Below, one piece after another: positions 61,801 through 64,000 of a stretch of 64,000 nucleotides of DNA (the first letter of the stretch is position 1; the number at the start of each line of letters is the position of its first letter). This stretch comes from Syngnathus acus. Its lineage: Eukaryota > Chordata > Actinopteri > Syngnathiformes > Syngnathidae. The notes under the pieces are model-generated. The model ran no database searches and had not been told where the DNA came from. It saw only the letters and a list, made by a program, of their open reading frames with translations. The stretch lies in NCBI RefSeq assembly GCF_901709675.1, contig NC_051099.1, positions 7,130,001 through 7,194,000 on the forward strand, written 5' to 3'. The position numbers and the translations under genes were made by a program.

Positions 61801-64000
61801 GGTTTTGTGCATGCAAGGTCCTCATGGTTTTACGCACCGCGGTCTCCCTCCACTCTCCAGCGGTGCTAAAAGCCCAGAAACAGACCGGTAATTGGCCAAT
61901 TAGGGCCCTCGCTTCGTGGGCCGCAGAGCACTATGCGCCTCCACATGCTCACAGAGTCCGATAATTGAGATGAAAGCAAATGAACGGATTGCAGACAAAC
62001 AAGCTACTAGAAAATAATTACTTGGAGTGTTTCTTTTCAGTACCTCTACAGCGAATTTCATTATTGTCAATAGCCTCTAAAGCTGCTCGAAACGCCGGTA
62101 TTTGTCATATTCATAGAGACTTGATAATGACATTAATTTGTCTTAATGGCTTGGTTCTATTGTTAAAAATAGTGAAATGAGCAGAAATGGTCTTTCCTCA
62201 GCAGGTAGAGAGGACTTAAGCACACTCCTGGTCAGCACCAGAAGATAATTTGGTGTGCTTGTCAAAGTTCCAATAATTTGTTTCATGGAACATGAGTAAT
62301 CTTAATACCATTAATGACCATTTTCCTTGAAATTTATTACTGCCCTTTTTCTCGTCCGCTGTAATGCCTTTGCCATTGTCCTGGGCTTCAGGATATTTCA
62401 GCAAGAGTGGTTAAAACATGTACACGTTTATCTTGTACAGTTTTGTGTTTGGAGAGGTTCGGGTTATTGTTGCTTAACACAGAAACTGGTGATTCATTTG
62501 ACTCCTGTTTGGCGCTTCTTATATAACGTGATGAATAATACATTTTAAATCGTTTCCCTACTTTACACCTTGATCCGGTTGTTTTCCTTGAAAATCACGG
62601 GGGAGGAGTCGTGACACATATTTTACAAACATTCAAGATGCTATGTAATAATGACTTAATGTTGTGGAAGTAAAGTTTTTTTTTTGGGAGGGCTCCTTTA
62701 CTTTTATATTCCTTTAAATAAAAAAAAAAACCAGTTATCCACCATCATCATGCAAAAATCACCATAAACGTCTCTGACGCTTATCAAGCCAATATTTAAA
62801 TGAAATTTAAAGCACTACATAGAAGAGTGTCTCATTTGAATAATTCATTGATGGTGTATCTCCACCTGCTTCAGCCTCTTTGCCAGTGTTTGAATTTGTG
62901 TGACTGAGGTCCTGAATGGTGATGTGTGACACACTCCCGATGAAAAATAACAGCCGCCCTCAGATCTGCACAACGGCCGATGAAGAATCGCTGACTTTTA
63001 TTGGCGGCGAATAAAAGGATGCGATGAAAGAGTCAAAGGCTGGGGGAGAGTGAGGGATTCGGAGGGAGGGGCGGAGGAGTGCAAAACAAGGCCCCATCCA
63101 TCACATGAGTTGAGGAGACACATTCCAGTGCCCTTAGCAAGAGGATACATTCACTCAAAATCACAATAGAGGAGGAATCTGGGAGAAGCTGGGAGGGGCG
63201 CCCATCAATACACAACCTCACCCTTGGGCTCTCTGTGCGCACAAACTCAATGCGCCTTCCAGCCCAATTCACTTCCCTCTATGGCCATGACAAATGTACA
63301 TTTTGCCGCCCGTGAATGTGTTGATACTCAAAACAACAAAACAGACAAAACAAAATCACGGCGTGGATGCGAATAGTTAACCAACATTTCAACTGGCCTT
63401 CCCTCGCTCCGTCCCTTGCCCTCCCTCTTCCTGTCCGTCTCTTTTTCTCCACTTGGTCCAACTCAGAAATTTGGAACTGGGGTGCTAGCATATCTGTGTC
63501 TGGTCGAGTCGGTGGGGATTTGAGGGTGGAGGGAGCAGGTGATGGCTTTCTGGAGTGCACTCATTTACACTCCTCCCTTTCTCTCGCTGAGCAGCGTGAA
63601 GAGGTGGGAGAGACGAGGGGGCCGCTTCCCCTCACTCCTGTGAGCTGCACCTGCCAGGGGTGAGAGGATCAATGGTGAACTCTGACCTTTCACAATGCTC
63701 AGTTATCACTCATAACATGTACCTAATGTTTACATAAGTTGTTGAGGATGCACCACAACTGTACCATTCTGGGCCGTCTGCATCACAGCGAGATTGACAT
63801 TTTTTGTATTTAACGTTACGTCATCACTTTGAATATCCGCGAGCTTAATGCCGACACACAATTCAGATTTCCACTGAGTAATAGCCTTAATAAGCAATGG
63901 GTATTTGGACACAAATAGAGAAGCAACATATGTAGACAGACAATTTAAAAAATACTCACAGGCATATATTTTGTACCCTATGTAACTACAGCATACTGTC
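61800..64000. other. Right-edge intergenic region with enhancer-like sequence
   Basis: No coding gene. 61860-62170 is high-complexity sequence rich in ATTA/TAAT cores and holds the palindrome TAATTGGCCAATTA. Purine- and pyrimidine-rich stretches occur at 63040-63080 and 63410-63450. Confidence 0.4.
61889..61902. promoter_or_regulatory. Perfect 14-bp palindrome TAATTGGCCAATTA
   Basis: Two inverted TAATTG homeodomain-type half-sites meet at a GGCC centre. Palindromic paired sites of this kind can bind homeodomain dimers. No direct evidence of function is visible. Confidence 0.4.

Overview
This is a fish nuclear genome window, almost certainly a percomorph teleost. Genes have several exons with short GT-AG introns, the flanks carry teleost-type MITEs, a tRNA-headed SINE and LINE fragments, and every ordinary gene reads clearly as a vertebrate orthologue. 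The style of the C2H2 zinc-finger genes (acidic HIKEE-type leader, [12 protein letters not shown] fingers) recalls pipefish and seahorse gene models; that family-level guess is from memory and is tentative. I see no prokaryotic, organellar or intact viral genes.

Layout. (1) Bases 1-22.3 kb hold a young tandem and inverted cluster of C2H2 zinc-finger genes. Four copies have long finger arrays: ZNF-A (-), ZNF-B (-), ZNF-C (-) and ZNF-D (+). A fifth, ZNF-E (+), is a pseudogene beheaded by a LINE fragment. Base 1 falls a few bases inside the 5' UTR intron of another minus-strand copy off the left edge. All copies share a 5' module (noncoding exon, about 0.5 kb intron, 100-103 nt first coding exon). 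Nearly every copy carries its own lesion or rearrangement: lost splice donor (B), 1-nt frameshift (C), lost finger cysteine (D), chimeric 3' end (A). (2) 22.3-29 kb: zfx (+), with all six coding introns resolved and a 3' UTR containing a MITE. (3) 29.0-30.1 kb: a secreted lipocalin (-), ending tail-to-tail with zfx. (4) 31.1-33.0 kb zdhhc23 (-) and 36.6-40.2 kb atp6v1a (-), which are neighbours in human as well (from memory). (5) 40.4-42.1 kb: decayed Ty3/gypsy-like fragment and a palindromic MITE. (6) 43.3-47.8 kb mvp (-). (7) 49.6-53 kb wasf3 (-). (8) 53-64 kb: no gene found; an AT-rich gene desert upstream of wasf3 with some sequence that looks regulatory.

I rebuilt exon structures by hand from splice sites and checked phase across every junction. 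The totals are whole numbers of codons: atp6v1a 617 aa, mvp 878, zfx 706, wasf3 451, zdhhc23 385, lipocalin 178, ZNF-A 439, ZNF-B 637 (if spliced), ZNF-C 919, ZNF-D 490.

The single-copy genes are housekeeping or cell-biological genes (vacuolar proton pump, vault particle, WAVE actin regulator, palmitoyltransferase) and do not form a pathway. The distinctive biology is the zinc-finger cluster, which shows insertion, duplication, inversion, gene fusion and decay in progress. Next to it, zfx lacks one canonical finger and has a hairpin at a splice acceptor.
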